This document shows, in pieces, positions 30,956 through 44,989 of a DNA stretch of 64,000 bases (position 1 is the stretch's first letter; each line of letters opens with the position of its first letter). This DNA comes from Conchocele bisecta. Lineage: Eukaryota > Mollusca > Bivalvia > Lucinida > Thyasiridae. The notes beneath the pieces were generated by a model. It was not told the DNA's origin and searched no databases. It worked only from the letters and a program-made list of their open reading frames with translations. A program made the position numbers and the translations under genes. The stretch spans positions 12,946,042 to 13,010,041 of the forward strand of contig CM055272.1 in assembly GCA_029237695.1 (NCBI GenBank). Reading direction: 5' to 3'.

Positions 30956-32590
30956 TAAAACAACTCGCAGAGGATACACAGAGTGCCATTCGCTGAAGCT
31001 ATACAAGATACAAGATTGTATTTCCAATTAAGGGCCCTCAAGGGGCAAACAATTTCATACTTCGATTAGAGTGATTCATACATGAAAATAACAATTCAAT
31101 ACATGTATGATGTACATGTACATGTCATGTAAACTTGTGAACAATCACTACCGCAATAAAAGTCAATAATGTATGTATAAGACTGGATTTATCCGCGTTT
31201 CTCGAATGAATGAATCAGGAAATTGCCTAGTTCTCTGAAAATATTAGTGTTTTCACAAGATAGAAGCCAAATACTGAAAGACTGGAAAAGTTAGAACATT
31301 CTGATGAAATACATGACATTAAAATAGCTCTCTCTTGTGAGTAATGTGGACAATTGAACAAAAACTGTAGTTCATCTTCTATGGAATTATTCATACAATT
31401 GAATTCTCACACAATCTAGATTCTACTGGAGTCTTGTTGTATCTGCCAGTTTCTATTTTTAGTTTATGAGCACTTAAACGAAACTTGGCTACAGTATAGC
31501 ACTACGCATTTCAAAATTGTCAATACCATCTAAATAGTGTTCTAACTGATAATTATATTTAAATGTAAAGTAAGTCCTTAATTTACCAGTAGTAACAACG
31601 CTGTGTTTGAAATCCGTGACGCATACAACCCGCAGCTGTAACCGTAAAGTTATAAAATACCAGCGTCGTGAATGACGTCAAACGCGCAACGTTACGTCAC
31701 AATAAAACAACTATCATCGTAGTATCCTTAGTAGCGTACACACCTATAATTATTCAGCAATATGAAATAGGTACTACCTATGACGGGTGACGTTAGTGTA
31801 TAATAGTCCAGTCAGTTTATATCAATTTGTAGCCCAACCTTAACAAAATTGCAACATAAACTATTTTACTTGCATATGTGTCTGTGACGTGCTTATGATA
31901 CCATATTAAAAGTCTAGAAAAATCGAAGCAGGGGAAACAAGCTTAATTTGCATAAATCCAAGATGGCCGTCGTATACAGATATATCACGCTACTTTTGTC
32001 ATATTATCATTTGTAAATATTTGTTGGCGCAATTTACAGTGCTCAAATACATAGCTAAAGGTAAAAACCTCTGATAATAATACTATATATGAATTGAATC
32101 GTTCTGCCATTGGCATTAACATTCAAAATGGCCGCCAAAATAGCATGTGCACGAAAAACTCGCTCATTCACAATAAATTGCAAACATAACATATCAGGTG
32201 GAGACTCGTTATCTCAATGTATAATATCACAGATTTCCAGCGTAAACTATGTATGATACAAGTAGTTTGAAATAGAGATATTTAGCTCTTCAAATCAATT
32301 CACTCACCTCAGTTTGATTGTCCATTTGTATTAATATGTCAGTTGGGTTATAAGTCTACACAATAGGTCGGACTAACTGAGGTTTGTAACGTTAGTGCAT
32401 GCCACACCTCTGCAATCGCTGCATCCTGTGGAACATCCAAGTCCATGTTTTCTGGATGTACAACGTTTTGTATCGCATTTCAATTTACAGCTGCACCTGA
32501 TAGTCTTCAGAAGACTTTCGGAAGCAGGTGAACACTATATCTTTCTAGGAAGTACCTTGTTTTACAACAAACCATCCCCATTCCTGTGGT
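30956..32590. other. Intergenic DNA without recognised genes
   Basis: AT-rich, with two GGCCGCCATTTTG-like short words (AAGATGGCCGTCG, AAAATGGCCGCCA), but no frame that looks protein-coding and no clear element borders. Confidence 0.5.
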
Positions 32591-32596
32591 GCCAGT

Positions 32597-34842
32597 TCAT
32601 CTCTGAATCAATCCAGTTATGTACCTGAAGGTACACCTCATACTGTGGTATTTCGCTGCTGCTGATGTGGGTGGCAGTGCATGTACACACGTTGTACCTG
32701 CCGAGACTTTGATAGTAAATTTCTGGAACGAAGTGTATCTAGTCCTTCTGATATAACCCCACCGTAAAATCCCACTAAGTACACTCTCACCAGCTCGCAC
32801 TACACCATCATTTGCGCTGCTATCAACGAACACTTCTGCACATTCCTTTAAATGTTCGTTATTCATTACTTTCGCCAGGGCAGGCCCCTTACATATACCA
32901 AAGAGCCGTGATGCAGTGTACACCCTGCAATCTACATCTGGAACCCTGTTGCCATGTGGAATACGGCGTAATAGAGATCCACAATCAATCACGTGATTCA
33001 CGTTCTCGTTATCAATCTCAATGTTGCAACAGTGTCCCATGGCCCATATTGCATCTCCTAACGCTGTTGTTTTTTCGTGTCTGTCTTAGAAAACCCGATG
33101 ACAGGATACTGCACAGTTCGTATTTAAGTACGTGTGACATGTCACATCCGATCTGCTGGATACTACTGTAGGTCGTTGGAAAAGCAGCTGTGGATAGACA
33201 TTAATTGCTTCACTGTCTACTTTTACTGAAGGTTTTTTGTTACGTGTCACTGCTTTGTGTGGTCGTTTGAACGAATAATCCATTACAGTCTTGCTAATTA
33301 TTTTGTTAAGTACATTCAACACAATTTCTTTTGCCCTGTCGACATTTGTTGAAGAATCAGATGACACGCCTGTTTCTATATTTCGCAACAAATGATCTTC
33401 GTTGAACGGATTTCTTTCAAGAAGAAATAATGAGAACGTTCGCGTGTCTTTGTAGTCTATCTCTTTGGTTTGCTTGACCACATTCAATGTGTTGGCCACT
33501 TGTGTGATACTGATAATAGCCATTCTCCTTGCTGTGATTTTGTCAATGCTTTGCCTCTAGTCATATCTCATGTCGCATTTACACTTCTTTTTAAGACGTG
33601 TTCAATGACGAGATTAGCGCATAAGCCTGCCCATTACCTGGCGCTCCTACAAACAGCATGATGTCCTGATTTGAAAGTTTGATGTAGTTTGTAGTTGGTA
33701 GTCTCGGTCTGGCATCATTTACAAATACACATGTATACGCTGATTTCAGATTTTGATTGTGGCCTGCGGCAGCGAAGAACGGATACATTATAAGCGATAG
33801 ATGTGTACAATTAAGTTCCCTATCACATGTTCGCTCTGCTTTTATAAATGTTCTTAAATATGTCTATTATTTCCATATACTGAAGTCAAAGTGCTGCTGT
33901 TCGATATTCTTTTAATAACTATTTTCCTTCAGAGAAACGTGAATTGACGTGAAGAAGATCACTTTCAACGATAGACTTAACAGTAAGATTAACGGACAGA
34001 AGAACGTCGTATATTTTGCTAACGTCACTAATGTCGCCATAGGCTTCACCACTATAATTGTCTAGCGTGATATGTATTATCTCTTTTTCACTTCGAGCAG
34101 GTCCCTCATTTACGACGGGTTCAATTATCATGCCATTTCTGTCATATGTCCTGGCACACCAAAGCTCCGTGAGACGAGGATTGAATTCAAAGCGTTGTCA
34201 ACTAGCAAAAGACCCATGACCGCTCGTGCTACTGCTTTTCCGTTCAGCATTTGGCATTCAGTCCAGGGGCCCGTTTCACTAAACTTCGTACGACTAAGAA
34301 ATTCGTAAGTACAAAATTGAAATCCACAATAACATTTGTTCTGACAGCCGATTTTGGAAAGTCTTTCGTTGATGTAATGACATGAGCCCGTAGGTACAAA
34401 CTGTTCGCATTAGAGAAACACGTTAATGTGAGAAGTGAATTCATAGAAATCATCGTACGAACATTTTTATCGTACGATGTTTAGTGAAACGGGTCCCAGA
34501 TCCCTGCAAAAGCTGAACAATACATCCGAGGAAGCTCATGATTGTGTGAAATCAGCATAATCATAATACGATATCACGCAAACAGCTGAGTGCCTTCCAG
34601 TACAGCGGCTGACCAAAGGTAATTACCGGATTCACACCATAGTTCAATGCATGATCACAGACAAATTTCAAAATTGTGTATATACACATGTCACTCACGT
34701 TCACATCGATCATTGGCATACAACTATTGATGATTTGCCTCGAGTCTACTGAAGTAGAAATTTCAAAGTTATTTGACCTTGACTTTGGGGTGGGAAATGA
34801 AACTATGGATGATGATAGACATGCACACGAAGTGTCAAACAA
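32597..34842 (-). pseudogene. Decayed gene of an invertebrate multicopy family (unnamed)
   Basis: Several minus-strand frames seem to be parts of one protein. Upstream at 34842-34561: FVCDHALNYGVNPVITFGQPLYWKAL. Then 33788-33591: LSNQDIMLFVGAPGNGQAYA. Then 33523-33086 and 33040-32597, with VDCRVYTASRLFG and PPTSAAAKYHSMRCTFRY. The phrases ITFxQPLYxKA and LPPTxAAAKYHSxR recur, as far as I recall, in large uncharacterised families of molluscs and cnidarians. A 230-bp MITE at 34267-34496 lies within it. Frames are separated by stops, so it is a pseudogene or an intron-containing relic. Function unknown. Confidence 0.45.
34267..34496. mobile_element. MITE with CAG target duplication (copy 1)
   Basis: Inverted ends GGGCCCGTTTCACTAAAC and GTTTAGTGAAACGGGTCC (TTTAGTG part exact), inner zone TACGATAAAAATGTTCGTACG. 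CAG flanks it on both sides (34264-34266 and 34497-34499). A second copy is at 57429-57670. Confidence 0.75.
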
Positions 34843-34849
34843 TTATTTG

Positions 34850-36470
34850 ACATTTTTTACCATGACCTTGGTCAGAGGGGAGCACACCTGGGATGATGAA
34901 TGATGAGAAACATGCACATGAAATTTCAAGCCAATCTGTCATACGGTAAAGAGTTTATAGCAGAATGGAAAATATGATGGACAGTCAAGACAGACGGACG
35001 AACGGACGTACGACTTTTGCATTCCTATATCCCGTTTTAGCTATGCAAAAATGTTTACATTACAAACTTATGGCGCTTGATGATGTTCATGTATACGAAG
35101 TATGAAGTTAATCGAAATAAAACTGAATAATTGGTTCGTCTGTCAAACTATATATGACGGACATACAGACGGGCGGACGGACCTACCGACAGTTGCAAAT
35201 TATAATGCCCCCTGACCGGGTGTTGGTGCAGGGGAGGAGGGTGGGGGGGGGATAAAATACTTCAAAACATAAGTGGATATGTAAAATATTGATAAACAAT
35301 GAATATATAATATATATTAAAAACAACTGGCTTATGTCCGAAAATGACCACCATACGTTGAGAAAAAAAGTGTGCAAGGTTTGTTTTAGGATTATTTGCT
35401 AAATCACGTGTCTTTTATACAGAACAGAACATATCCTTTATTTGGCAATGATCTCAGACCACTTAGTGGTATATGAGTGCATACATGTACAAGCATAATT
35501 TATTATGAACAACAACAACAGCATGGCGAGAGTTATGTGGAAGTACTGTACTCGGTCTAATTTATCAGCGAACTTGTTTGCAGGCAAATTTAGCTAAATA
35601 GTCAACATCTATATATTTTGCAATGATTCGGCTTGATGGTATTTATCAGTAGCGAGTATTGACTGGGAGAAATTCATCAAGTATTATATGTAAAGGAACG
35701 TGGTCAGTAAGCTTGGATCCGAATCAGAACAATTTGTTTATTAAACATAGTTTGACAATAATTCCAATTCTTAGAAACTCATCTACGAGTCTATAGGAGT
35801 TAGATTTGGTAAAATTTAATGCTACGTCAAACATTTAACAATTAAATATACAAGCATATAGAAAACGGGTTGCAAGTATATTCGATTGCAAAAAAGCCCC
35901 GCACATCCCTGTGTGTCTCAGTCTCCAGGAATATGGAGAACGAGGCAGGGCATGTCAGGATGAATACATGGTGAATTGTAGTGGGACACACTCTCATCAG
36001 ATAGCGAAAATCGAAAGTTGGTGAGAGTATGTATGCCACTTAATACATAACTTATTATACAGTTTCTCGTAAGTTAGACATCGTAGTATGGGTGTGCCTG
36101 TATTGGTTGGATGCGGACCGCACGCACAAAGACAACTCATATATTTGTGTATGCGGCCTTCACCCTCCAATAGCATGCATATCGTGTCGTTATTTACCAT
36201 GCAAATATCATATCAATCCTTCATGAATATTGATAGGTGTGAACAATGTACATCTTGATTTACTAGTATGTGACTGAACAACAGTATGTTGTGTACTTTC
36301 TCATAATTGTCAGTAGTATAATATCTACAATTAGTGTAGCCCCGGATGAGATTGCTCAAAGTAAGCCATCCCAACAGGATCTGCACCACTTGTGAATGAC
36401 TCTGTGATGTATGATTACTATTGAACTATAATACAAAAGTCATAAATAACAAAATTATGAACATGTGAAT
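34850..36470. other. Intergenic DNA with GACGGACGG-type simple repeats
   Basis: Contains GACGGACGAACGGACGTACG (about 34990) and GACGGGCGGACGGACC (about 35168), a G-run near 35240, and otherwise no convincing frame. Confidence 0.5.
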
Positions 36471-36474
36471 TACT

Positions 36475-38487
36475 TTATAATCTAGGAGGTACATTTAAGT
36501 CAATAGTTATTGGAAAAAAACGCATAATCTCAGCAATAAAGATGCTCAACCGTCGTAACTGTATTTCTGACTTGCAATTGAGAAGTTCTTTGAATTTTAT
36601 AACATTTGGATACCGATAATAGTAACGTTTGAGATACAATTTTCGTTTATCCGAGAAATGTGGACAGACTAGCAGATAATGAAATTCGTCACCCAAATCA
36701 TTTTTATTACATATGGTACACTTACGTTCAGAATGGGGTATCCCTAACCATCTACCTGTCTCGATTGGGAGTTTATGATTACCTGTTCTAAATCTTACAA
36801 GATTATAGTACAATGATTGTGGTAAACATGTGAAGTATCCTTCTATATTTGTGTTATCTTTAAATAAATTATACATCTTACCTTTGTTAGATTCCGAGAC
36901 ACGTGAATGCCAGTTTTGGATAAATTAATCCATTAGAGTACGTTTAATTTTATTTTTACTTAGTTCCTGCATATTATAGTCTAGATTATTCCCCGTTTCA
37001 TTTACTATATGTTTTATGAACTGCAACCATTTAAAATTAGTGTTTTCAAGGTTCGAAATATATTCTAACATCAGATATGATAATTTAGTCTGGTTGCCAT
37101 TTACTATTCTATTCCAAAAACCTAACATCCTGGTTTTAATAGTAATCGATATTGGATGTCTACCGAGCTCGGCATATAACATGTATAACGGTGTGGATTT
37201 ACGACTTTTTGTTATTCGTCTTAAAAAGTCGGTATGTATTCGCTCCAGGATATCTAGATTTTCGTAGCCCCAAACTTCACACCCGTATGTCAGAATTGGT
37301 AGAATTGTATGGTCGAATAATTTTAGTTGGAGATCAATTGGTAGATCCAAGTTGTTAATACGTGTATATAGTAAAAATGTTGCCTTTTTTGCTTGTTGTG
37401 CTATATGTTTTCGGGCATTAAGAAAACTTCCGCTCCTTGAAAAGTATACACCAAGGTATTTGTACTCATTAACTATCTCTATTATTTCATTACCGATACA
37501 AAAATTATATTTTTTATTATTGTTAGTACCAAATACTATGACTTTAGTCTTGCTTATATTTATCTTTAGCTTCCATTCATTGCAATATAGCTGGAAATCG
37601 TTTAGACACCTTTGAAAACTTTTTTCGTCTTCGGCAGTAATTATGGTATCGTCTGCGTACAACAGAACTATTATTTTTATGAAAAAGGATGAGTCTATCG
37701 TTCGGTGGTGAATTTTGATACCGTCATTATTGTTGACCGATAGTGACATTTCAAGGTCATTCAAAAATAGTGAAAACAATATTGGTGACAAGTTTTCTCC
37801 CTGTCTGACTCCACAAAAGCTTGTAAATAATTGGGAAGTTTCGTTATTGTTTGAAACACACGATTTAATACCGTCGTACATATTATATATAACTCTGAAA
37901 AATAAACCATTTACGTTGGTACTCAGCAATTTTCGCCATAGTCCTATCCTCCAGACAGAATCGAAGGCTTGGGAAAAATCAATAAATGAACAGAATAACT
38001 TCTTTTTCTGTTTCCTCATTAGTTCTATTAATAAATGTAACACAAAAATATGGTCAGTTGTTGAGTATCCTTTCCTAAAACCAGCTTGATTATTTGACAA
38101 ATATTCGTTATAATCGACAAATTTCGTTAAACGTTTGTTTAGTAGCGCAGTAAACAATTTACCCAGACAACTAAGGATTGTGATTGGCCTGTAATTTGCA
38201 GGATTTTCAACATCACCTTTGTTTTTGAAAATAGGTTTAATTGTCCCGATTAGCCATGACTCTGGCAGTATACCTGTTGAAAGCACGATATTAAAAAGTG
38301 ATACATATACGGGTAGCAATATAGTTTGTGTGGTTTTAATGTATTCGTTTAAAATGTTGTCAGTACCACAGGCTTTCGCGTCTTTTAGTGTTTTGATTAC
38401 ATCTACTATTTCACGCTCAGTTATTGGACAATTTAGTATTTCGTCATCCTCACTAACGTCAAAATTTACTAGCGGTATTATCAGCAT
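36475..38487 (-). pseudogene. Non-LTR retrotransposon reverse transcriptase, 5'-truncated
   Basis: A 520-codon frame (38487-36925) contains the RT motifs in order: ANYRPITILSCLGKLF, QAGFRKGYSTTDHIF, FIDFSQAFDSV, GVRQGENLSPILFSLF, LLYADDTI (catalytic YADD), and a thumb region with LTYGCEVWGYEN. After a stop and shift, 36876-36475 gives the C-terminal zinc motif CTICNKNDLGDEFHYLLVC. The endonuclease is missing upstream of 38487. It differs from the Nimb-like LINE elsewhere and has no RNase H. Clade not assigned. The long intact RT frame suggests a fairly recent copy. Confidence 0.85.
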
Positions 38488-38489
38488 GT

Positions 38490-41400
38490 ATTATTGTATA
38501 TGACAGGGTAGGTAGATTAGATCTATAATACATATTTTACATTGTTTATGTTTCTTGATGGTTGCTGAAAACCGCGAAAATCCATGACAACGCCAATAAA
38601 CTTGTAAAACACGGGAATTACACTTGTATGAAAGCAACATCAGTATTATATAAACTTGATATTATCAGCAAACATGATAAAGAATGTAAAATAAACCTCG
38701 TCTTTAGAATTCATAATACTCTCATTAAAACCCAACGTGCAGAAAACGTCACCAATACAAGTCATTACGCGGCAAATTTGACATGTTTGCCTATGGTGGG
38801 CTGCAACGGCCATTCGTCTTATTGTCGAATAACCCAGTTTTAAAAGTCATTTTTATGGGATTTCCCTTATTCAGATTTTTCTAGACTTGATATGTTCTTT
38901 ATAATGCTATCTTCAACACATGTGTAAAGAAATATATTCTGTTGCAATTATGTTGAGGTGATCATACAGGCTGACTGGACTATAAAGGACAAGGCGCAAT
39001 AAGGCCAAAAATCGGCCCACACCCAAATTGGAAAATAACAGTGTAGTTATTGTAGTCTATAGTATTATACAGCACAAGTTTTTTAAAACATATGAACTCA
39101 ATGTCACATTCTCCTCTGATGTTCATGGAGTCTGGTGAGCGAATTAGGGCCATCATGGCCCTCTTGTGTCATTCTTCATCTACATTGATGGGCGGTTAAG
39201 CACCATACTATTCCATTCATTGATTGAATGGCGAGCAGTGCAGATCCTGACCTACATTGGTAACAAAACCAATAAGCCTCATATCACCAGTCACAACCAC
39301 ATTTATTCTACATGATACAAGTACAATGTCTGGACTATATTTCTTCCTTTCTTGTGTCCAGTGAATTATGTTCATTCGTCGCCACCGAGTCTGTGTCTTC
39401 TATAAAGGAAAGGTCTTCCGTCTGGAACAATACGTCGCTTTCATGCTTGAATAGTTTCTTGTTTAGTTCCATCATCCTCTTATATTTGTCTGAAAATATA
39501 TGCGAACATTGCTTCAATTATACATGTATTAGTTGATAATGAAGTGACGATGTTTTCGATTACTTATCTAATTTCAAACATATGCTACACTACTACTACT
39601 GCATACGCACTTTAATATTGTGCTGGAAATCAAGCAGCCTGATTGACTGAACCTGAGCTATGCCAAAGCTCAGGAATAGACAATGAAATTGCTTGATTGC
39701 GAGACGGATTTGACAATTGACAATAGATGTTTTGAAACGTCAATAATCTCACCAATATAATGAATGTCGTCAGATATGGCGTCTAATATACATGTAGTTA
39801 TTTGAACAACACATTTAACAAGCATTCCTATGTCTATGCTTAAACGAACCAGCTACATTGTATTGTACGAATCTTTTAAATTGAATCATCTTTGGTAAAT
39901 ATTAAAGTTACTGTAATATTAAAATGAAACATATGTATAAAACATGCTTTAATCTGTTCAATAAAATAGGCGGGTTCGCGGATAAGTTACATTTAGGTTT
40001 TAGGTTTTCCTTTTGATTCGCTTACTTAAAAAACCTGAATTATGTTAGCTTAGGTGTGATTTTCTTTTTGATTTACCTAAATACACACATGTCCCCTCTA
40101 TGCTTCCGTAAATAGCTAATAATAAAGACAACCACAGTAGCGATACATATGCCCATTACGATTAGATGGCAATACATAGAACATAGCTTCAATACAAAGT
40201 AATTGCACCATTCTTTTTGTACATGGCCTCATTTTACAAAATCGAAAGTTGACGAAATGTTCAGAGCCAATGCGATATGTGCGGAAACTTTCGGCAACTT
40301 TCGACAACTTTCGACGTCATTTACAGATAATATCATAGTTTCTGTCAATATCTTTCATGGAAAGTCGCACATCTGTTTAGATCAAAATCACTTGGTTTTG
40401 TCTTGTATGCACATGTGTATACTTGAGAGCATCACCAAGTTTATTTGTGAAGCGCAGTTCAGTTTCTACGCTGGCTATAACGCCAAACAACTTGGCGGAT
40501 TTTGACGTTACGTCAGTGGCGTAGCCAGAGCCTGATAAACACCGAGGCAATACCATTGGTCCGGCGAACGCCACGGACAATTTTTGAAAGATACATCGCA
40601 TGTTCTGCGTTTTGTCATATTTTAGAGCAATATGTTCGACAACATATTTTGCTATTTTTGTATGAAACGTTTTAAAATCATAGAGAATGGTAGATTAATT
40701 GATGGTATTTGCTACTGGGGGCTTGTTCCCGGGGTAAACACCGAGGCATAACATTACATGGTCACGAATAGTCAAATCACGATCTGGATTTAAGATGAAC
40801 ATGATGAAAGCATAAAATAATGATAATAATAATAAAATAAAATCCGGAAAATAACGTGGATACGGCGCTGTACGTGTGGTAGCATACGTATCTGACGTCA
40901 TATATATTGATCTTATAGATACACGTAGGCACATCATACACCGAAAATAGAAAGCACGCATCTGATTAGTCAATTGAAACCACAGCCTATAACATATGAA
41001 AAATCACAGTATATAAAATCTCCGTTTTACCAGTCTGTGTTTTACACCTTGACATGTAACCCTACGCGCTTTTGTAAACAATGGCCACCTGCGGGAATGC
41101 AAATATTTCAAAATTGATTTCGGTACATTTTAGGTTATCCATTCTGCCATATTAACAACCCAAAGCGGAAAAGAGAATCTACCAACGACTGACAAATGTG
41201 ACTTCAGTGTGGTGGCCCGTCAACAAATTCCAAAAAAATAGTACTCCAACCGCCTAATATACAGAATAATTTAGTAAAGTGCTCAAATGCAAACTGATTA
41301 TGTCAGTACCAACCAGCTTATAACTTTACGAAATCCAATGTGCAAATACATAACTATACATAATACACAGTATTGCAGATGGGTAACCACCTGAATTTGG

Positions 41401-42150
41401 CATAAATCCGGAGAAATCCTAGGCCTGTTGATACAATAAGTTGTTGACATTTCATTTGTAAAATCACACGAACCCAATGCAGAAATGTTGGCATTTCTTT
41501 GTGAATAAAAGCAAATAACTGTTACAGCTACACATAACAAAGCAATACAATTGTTAAAATAAACATTACAGTTGAATAAATGTATAGATGTCTTAGAAAA
41601 ATTCCCGTTAATCTCAATTTGAAATGGCAATATTCTTCGGCGGAGTTACATTTCTTCTAATTAATTTGGTGTGAGGCGGTTATAAATGACGACAACGTAT
41701 TGAAAAATATCACTGTTCGTGATATGCTACGACGTTGCAGAAAGCGGGGAGCACACTAGGTGCATTAGAATGTGGATAACCATGCTTTGTTTTTCGATTT
41801 ATCTAACGCGTCGCCGTAAAATTGATTCACAGACCATAAAACCTCCCACATACCGCTCCGAATCGAAAAACAAATCATGGTTATCCCCTAAGTAACTTCC
41901 ATTAGAACAACTCATTGACATTATAATTGGCGGAATGTGTCGTCCCTTAGTTTATACATGTGTATGTCACTTTAAAACTAACTAATATGACGTGAAGCCA
42001 ACAATTTCTGACAGATATGACGCCGATGATGGCCTGGAAATAGTTCAAAGGGAAGTGACTCCGATAGAAATCTTATTAAAAGGTTATGGCTCTTGGCAAA
42101 TCACCCTCGTGATCTGCCAAAAGCCATAACCTATTTATAAGATTGCTATA
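38490..42150. other. Intergenic DNA with scattered repeat fragments
   Basis: No gene recognised. Holds a LINE 3' tail near 39180-39230 (GGGCGGTTAAGCACCATAC), a TTACAGA-TTTCTGT repeat at 40245-40375 that recurs at 45985-46120, and foldbacks at 41778-41885 (GATAACCATGCTTTG, repeated inverted) and 42080-42131 (GGTTATGGCT against AGCCATAACC). Confidence 0.5.
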
Positions 42151-42157
42151 TACATAC

Positions 42158-42374
42158 CATCCGTTCTCAGTTCTTGTTTGAACTTGTACAGGTTTAATAC
42201 CGACGGCCATTGTGATAGGGTGAGGATGTGTTTATCACTCGGCCACTTTCCACAAAGATGTTCTATTCGCACGGAACCAACCAGTCGTACGCCATCAAAT
42301 GTGGGTCTGTAAGATACAAATATATGGCTGTGATTGGAGAAATGGGGCTCATGGATAGTTCTTGATGGTGAAAT
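42158..42374 (-). CDS. Candidate host-gene exon D
   Basis: An open minus-strand stretch preceded by a long T tract ending CTTGCTCAG (AG acceptor at 42376-42375) and followed by G|GTATGT (donor at 42157-42156). It encodes SPSRTIHEPHFSNHSHIF, RLVGSVRIEHLCGKWPSD, then HILTLSQWPSVLNLYKF. The GxWP turn followed by a strand recalls exon C, so both may be half-domains of a repeated alpha/beta-barrel (DUF1330-like) protein. Phase does not join directly to exon C, so an intervening exon would be needed. Function unknown. Confidence 0.45.
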
Positions 42375-42427
42375 CTGAGCAAGAAAAAAAAAACTAAATT
42401 TCAATTCAGACTATTCAGAACATTATA

Positions 42428-44896
42428 AACTGCTGAAGCATTTAACTGAACACTAGATAACTTCCTTGAAATATTTAATACCATTTGGGAACCAGGCGTT
42501 TTTCCGCCTTCAGGGCGGGAAGCTACAATCATACCTGTTCCCAAACCGGGCAAGGATCACACCGACCCATCGCACTAGCTGCCTTTGTAAAACCATGGAA
42601 CGAATGATTAACGACAGGCTGATTTCTGGAATCCAATGGACTGATATGTGAGTATCAGTCTGAAATTCGTCGCCAGAGAGGCACTGCCGATAATCTGGTT
42701 AGACTCGAAGCATTCATTCGAGACGGTTTTGTTGAGAATGAGCATATAGTTGCCGTATTGTTTTTACCTAGAAAATGGCATATGACACGACGTGGAAGTA
42801 TGGGATTATGAAGGACCTTCATGACCTCGGTCTGATTTTATTTCTAATTTTTTGAAAGACAGACAACTCCAAGTCCGAGTCGGTACAACCCTTTCCGATC
42901 CCCATGAACAGGAAATGGGTGTACCGCAGGGAAGTATATTGTCAGTTGCCCTTTTTAACATTAAACCGAATAATATTGTAAAATGCCTGCAACCAGGTGT
43001 TGACTGTTCTTTATATGTCGATGATGTTTTAATATGTTACAAATCAAAGAACATGCAAACTATTGAGCGCCAATTACAACTGAGCCTCAATAAAATTAAC
43101 ATGTGGGCCACAGAAAACGGCTTCAAATTTTCGAAATCGAAAACTAACTGCATGCATTTTTGCAAAAGACGCGGTCTTCACCCTGATCCCGAACTTAAAC
43201 TGGGATCACAATCCATCCCAGTTGTTCGGGAGCAGAAATTTCTTGGTCTTATCTTTGATCCTAAGCTCACCTTTAAACCTCATTTACGATACTTGAAAGC
43301 TAAATGCCAAAAAGCACTCAACTTAATGCCAGTGGTAGCAAATCATGACTGGGGTGATGACCGAAAGGTGCTGCACCGCCTTTACATCGCACATGTTCGC
43401 TCAAAACTAGACTACGGATGTACTGTATATGGTTCTGCCAGTAAATCCGATATTCGGACGCTCGATCCAATACACCACCAAGGCTTAAGACTCTGCCTGG
43501 GTGCATTCCGTTCGTTTAATGCAAAGAGCTTATATGCCGACGCAAATGAGCATTCTCTCCACGACAGACGCACCAAATTATCTTTGCAATACGCCACTAA
43601 ACTACATTCGAATCCATCTAATCCAGCTTATGACACTGTCTTTCATCGAACTACAGATGCTGTATTCGATAAGAAACCAAACTTCAATCCACCATTCGGC
43701 AAGATAATGGATCCTTTGATACACGATGCAGGCTTACATCTGGATCACATTGCCAAATACGCTGTACCAGATACCCCACCGTGGCAGTTGGAGCAGCCCA
43801 AAGTGATCTTCGATCTTAGTCAGCACACGAAAGCAACAACTGATCCATCCATTTTTAAATCACGTTTTCTTGAAGTTAAAGACAGATACAATACATACAT
43901 ACTGATGGCTCAAAGGACGGGGACCGGGTATCAGTTGCTGCCGCTGTCCCCGAGGAAGATCTTCAATCCAGACTCCCAGACAAATCTTCGATATTTTCTG
44001 CAGAATTGAGGGCAATTTTACTCGCCCTTGATTTTGCGAAAATATCTTGGAGAAAGCAATTCATTTTATTTTCCGATTCACTATCACTACAAGCTTTGTA
44101 CATCATGACAGTTGGACTTATCCACCAAATCATGGAGCTACATCATATTTTACTTTCGTCTGTAAGGACATTATTTTGTGTTGGCTCCCCAGTCATACTG
44201 GTATCAAGGGTAATGACAGGGCAGATAGTGCTTCCAAGGCCGCCCTGAAGCTACCGACTTCTAATTTTCCTGTTTGCTATCATGATTTTAAATCTTCCAT
44301 CAACTCATTCATCTCCGATACAATGCAGACCCGTTGGGATCTGCTCACAGATAATAAACTTCATGCTGTGAAACCGACTCTGAGCGAATGGACTCCTGGC
44401 TACAGACATGTACGCCGGGATGAAGTTGTCCTTAGTCGATTGCGCATTGGACATACACGACTAACGCATTAGTATATGTTCAAAGGTGGGCCGTGTCCAT
44501 GGTGTATTCCATGCCACAGCGCATTTACCGTGCATCACATCATACTTGACTGTATCGACATTGCCGATATTCGACGCAAACACTTCAATGTTACTTCAGT
44601 TGCGGAGTTATTCCAGGTGGAGAACATTGCAGGTTTGCTTAGCTTTCTTCATGAAACCAACTTGTATCGGAAGATCTGATTTTTATCCTTGTATACATCT
44701 TTCTCATTCTATAATTTTATACATGTTGTTCATTTATATTGTTCATCATATTAATATTTTTACCCTAATCATCTGATTGCCTACCACATCTAATATACTA
44801 TTTTACTATTATTTGTATTCTTCATCTACATTGCTTGGCCCTAAATAATACTCTCTTGTGTTGATGGCCGTTAAGCACCATGCCATTCCATTCCAG
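42428..44896 (+). mobile_element. Nimb/I-clade-like LINE, 5'-truncated copy
   Basis: Begins inside the RT domain and runs to the 3' tail GTTAAGCACCATGCCATTCC at 44870-44890. The main frame 42852-44009 has the catalytic LYVDDVLICYKS and thumb sequence (FLGLIFDPKLTFK). Shifted frames follow with RNase H (LFSDSLS; WLPSHTGIKGNDRAD) and a C-terminal zinc motif (CPWCIPCHSAFTVHHIILDC). RT followed by RNase H points to the I superfamily. Multiple shifts make it inactive. Homologous pieces lie at 15.8, 45.0, 59.5 and 61-64 kb. Confidence 0.85.
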
Positions 44897-44989
44897 GAAT
44901 GGAAGTAACAAAATTGATTTTTGCGCAGGTAGTTTTCGATTGTCATGTTTGTGTGAATGTGGGTCTATGGGAAATCAATTCACTGCCTG

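Noticed and set aside
35842..36200. Cys-containing minus-strand frames resembling part of an EGF-like exon
   Set aside because: Cysteine spacing does not fit EGF and no splice sites frame the stretch.
38562..38843. 93-codon plus-strand frame
   Set aside because: No motif, splice signal or repeat relation; composition is like surrounding intergenic DNA.
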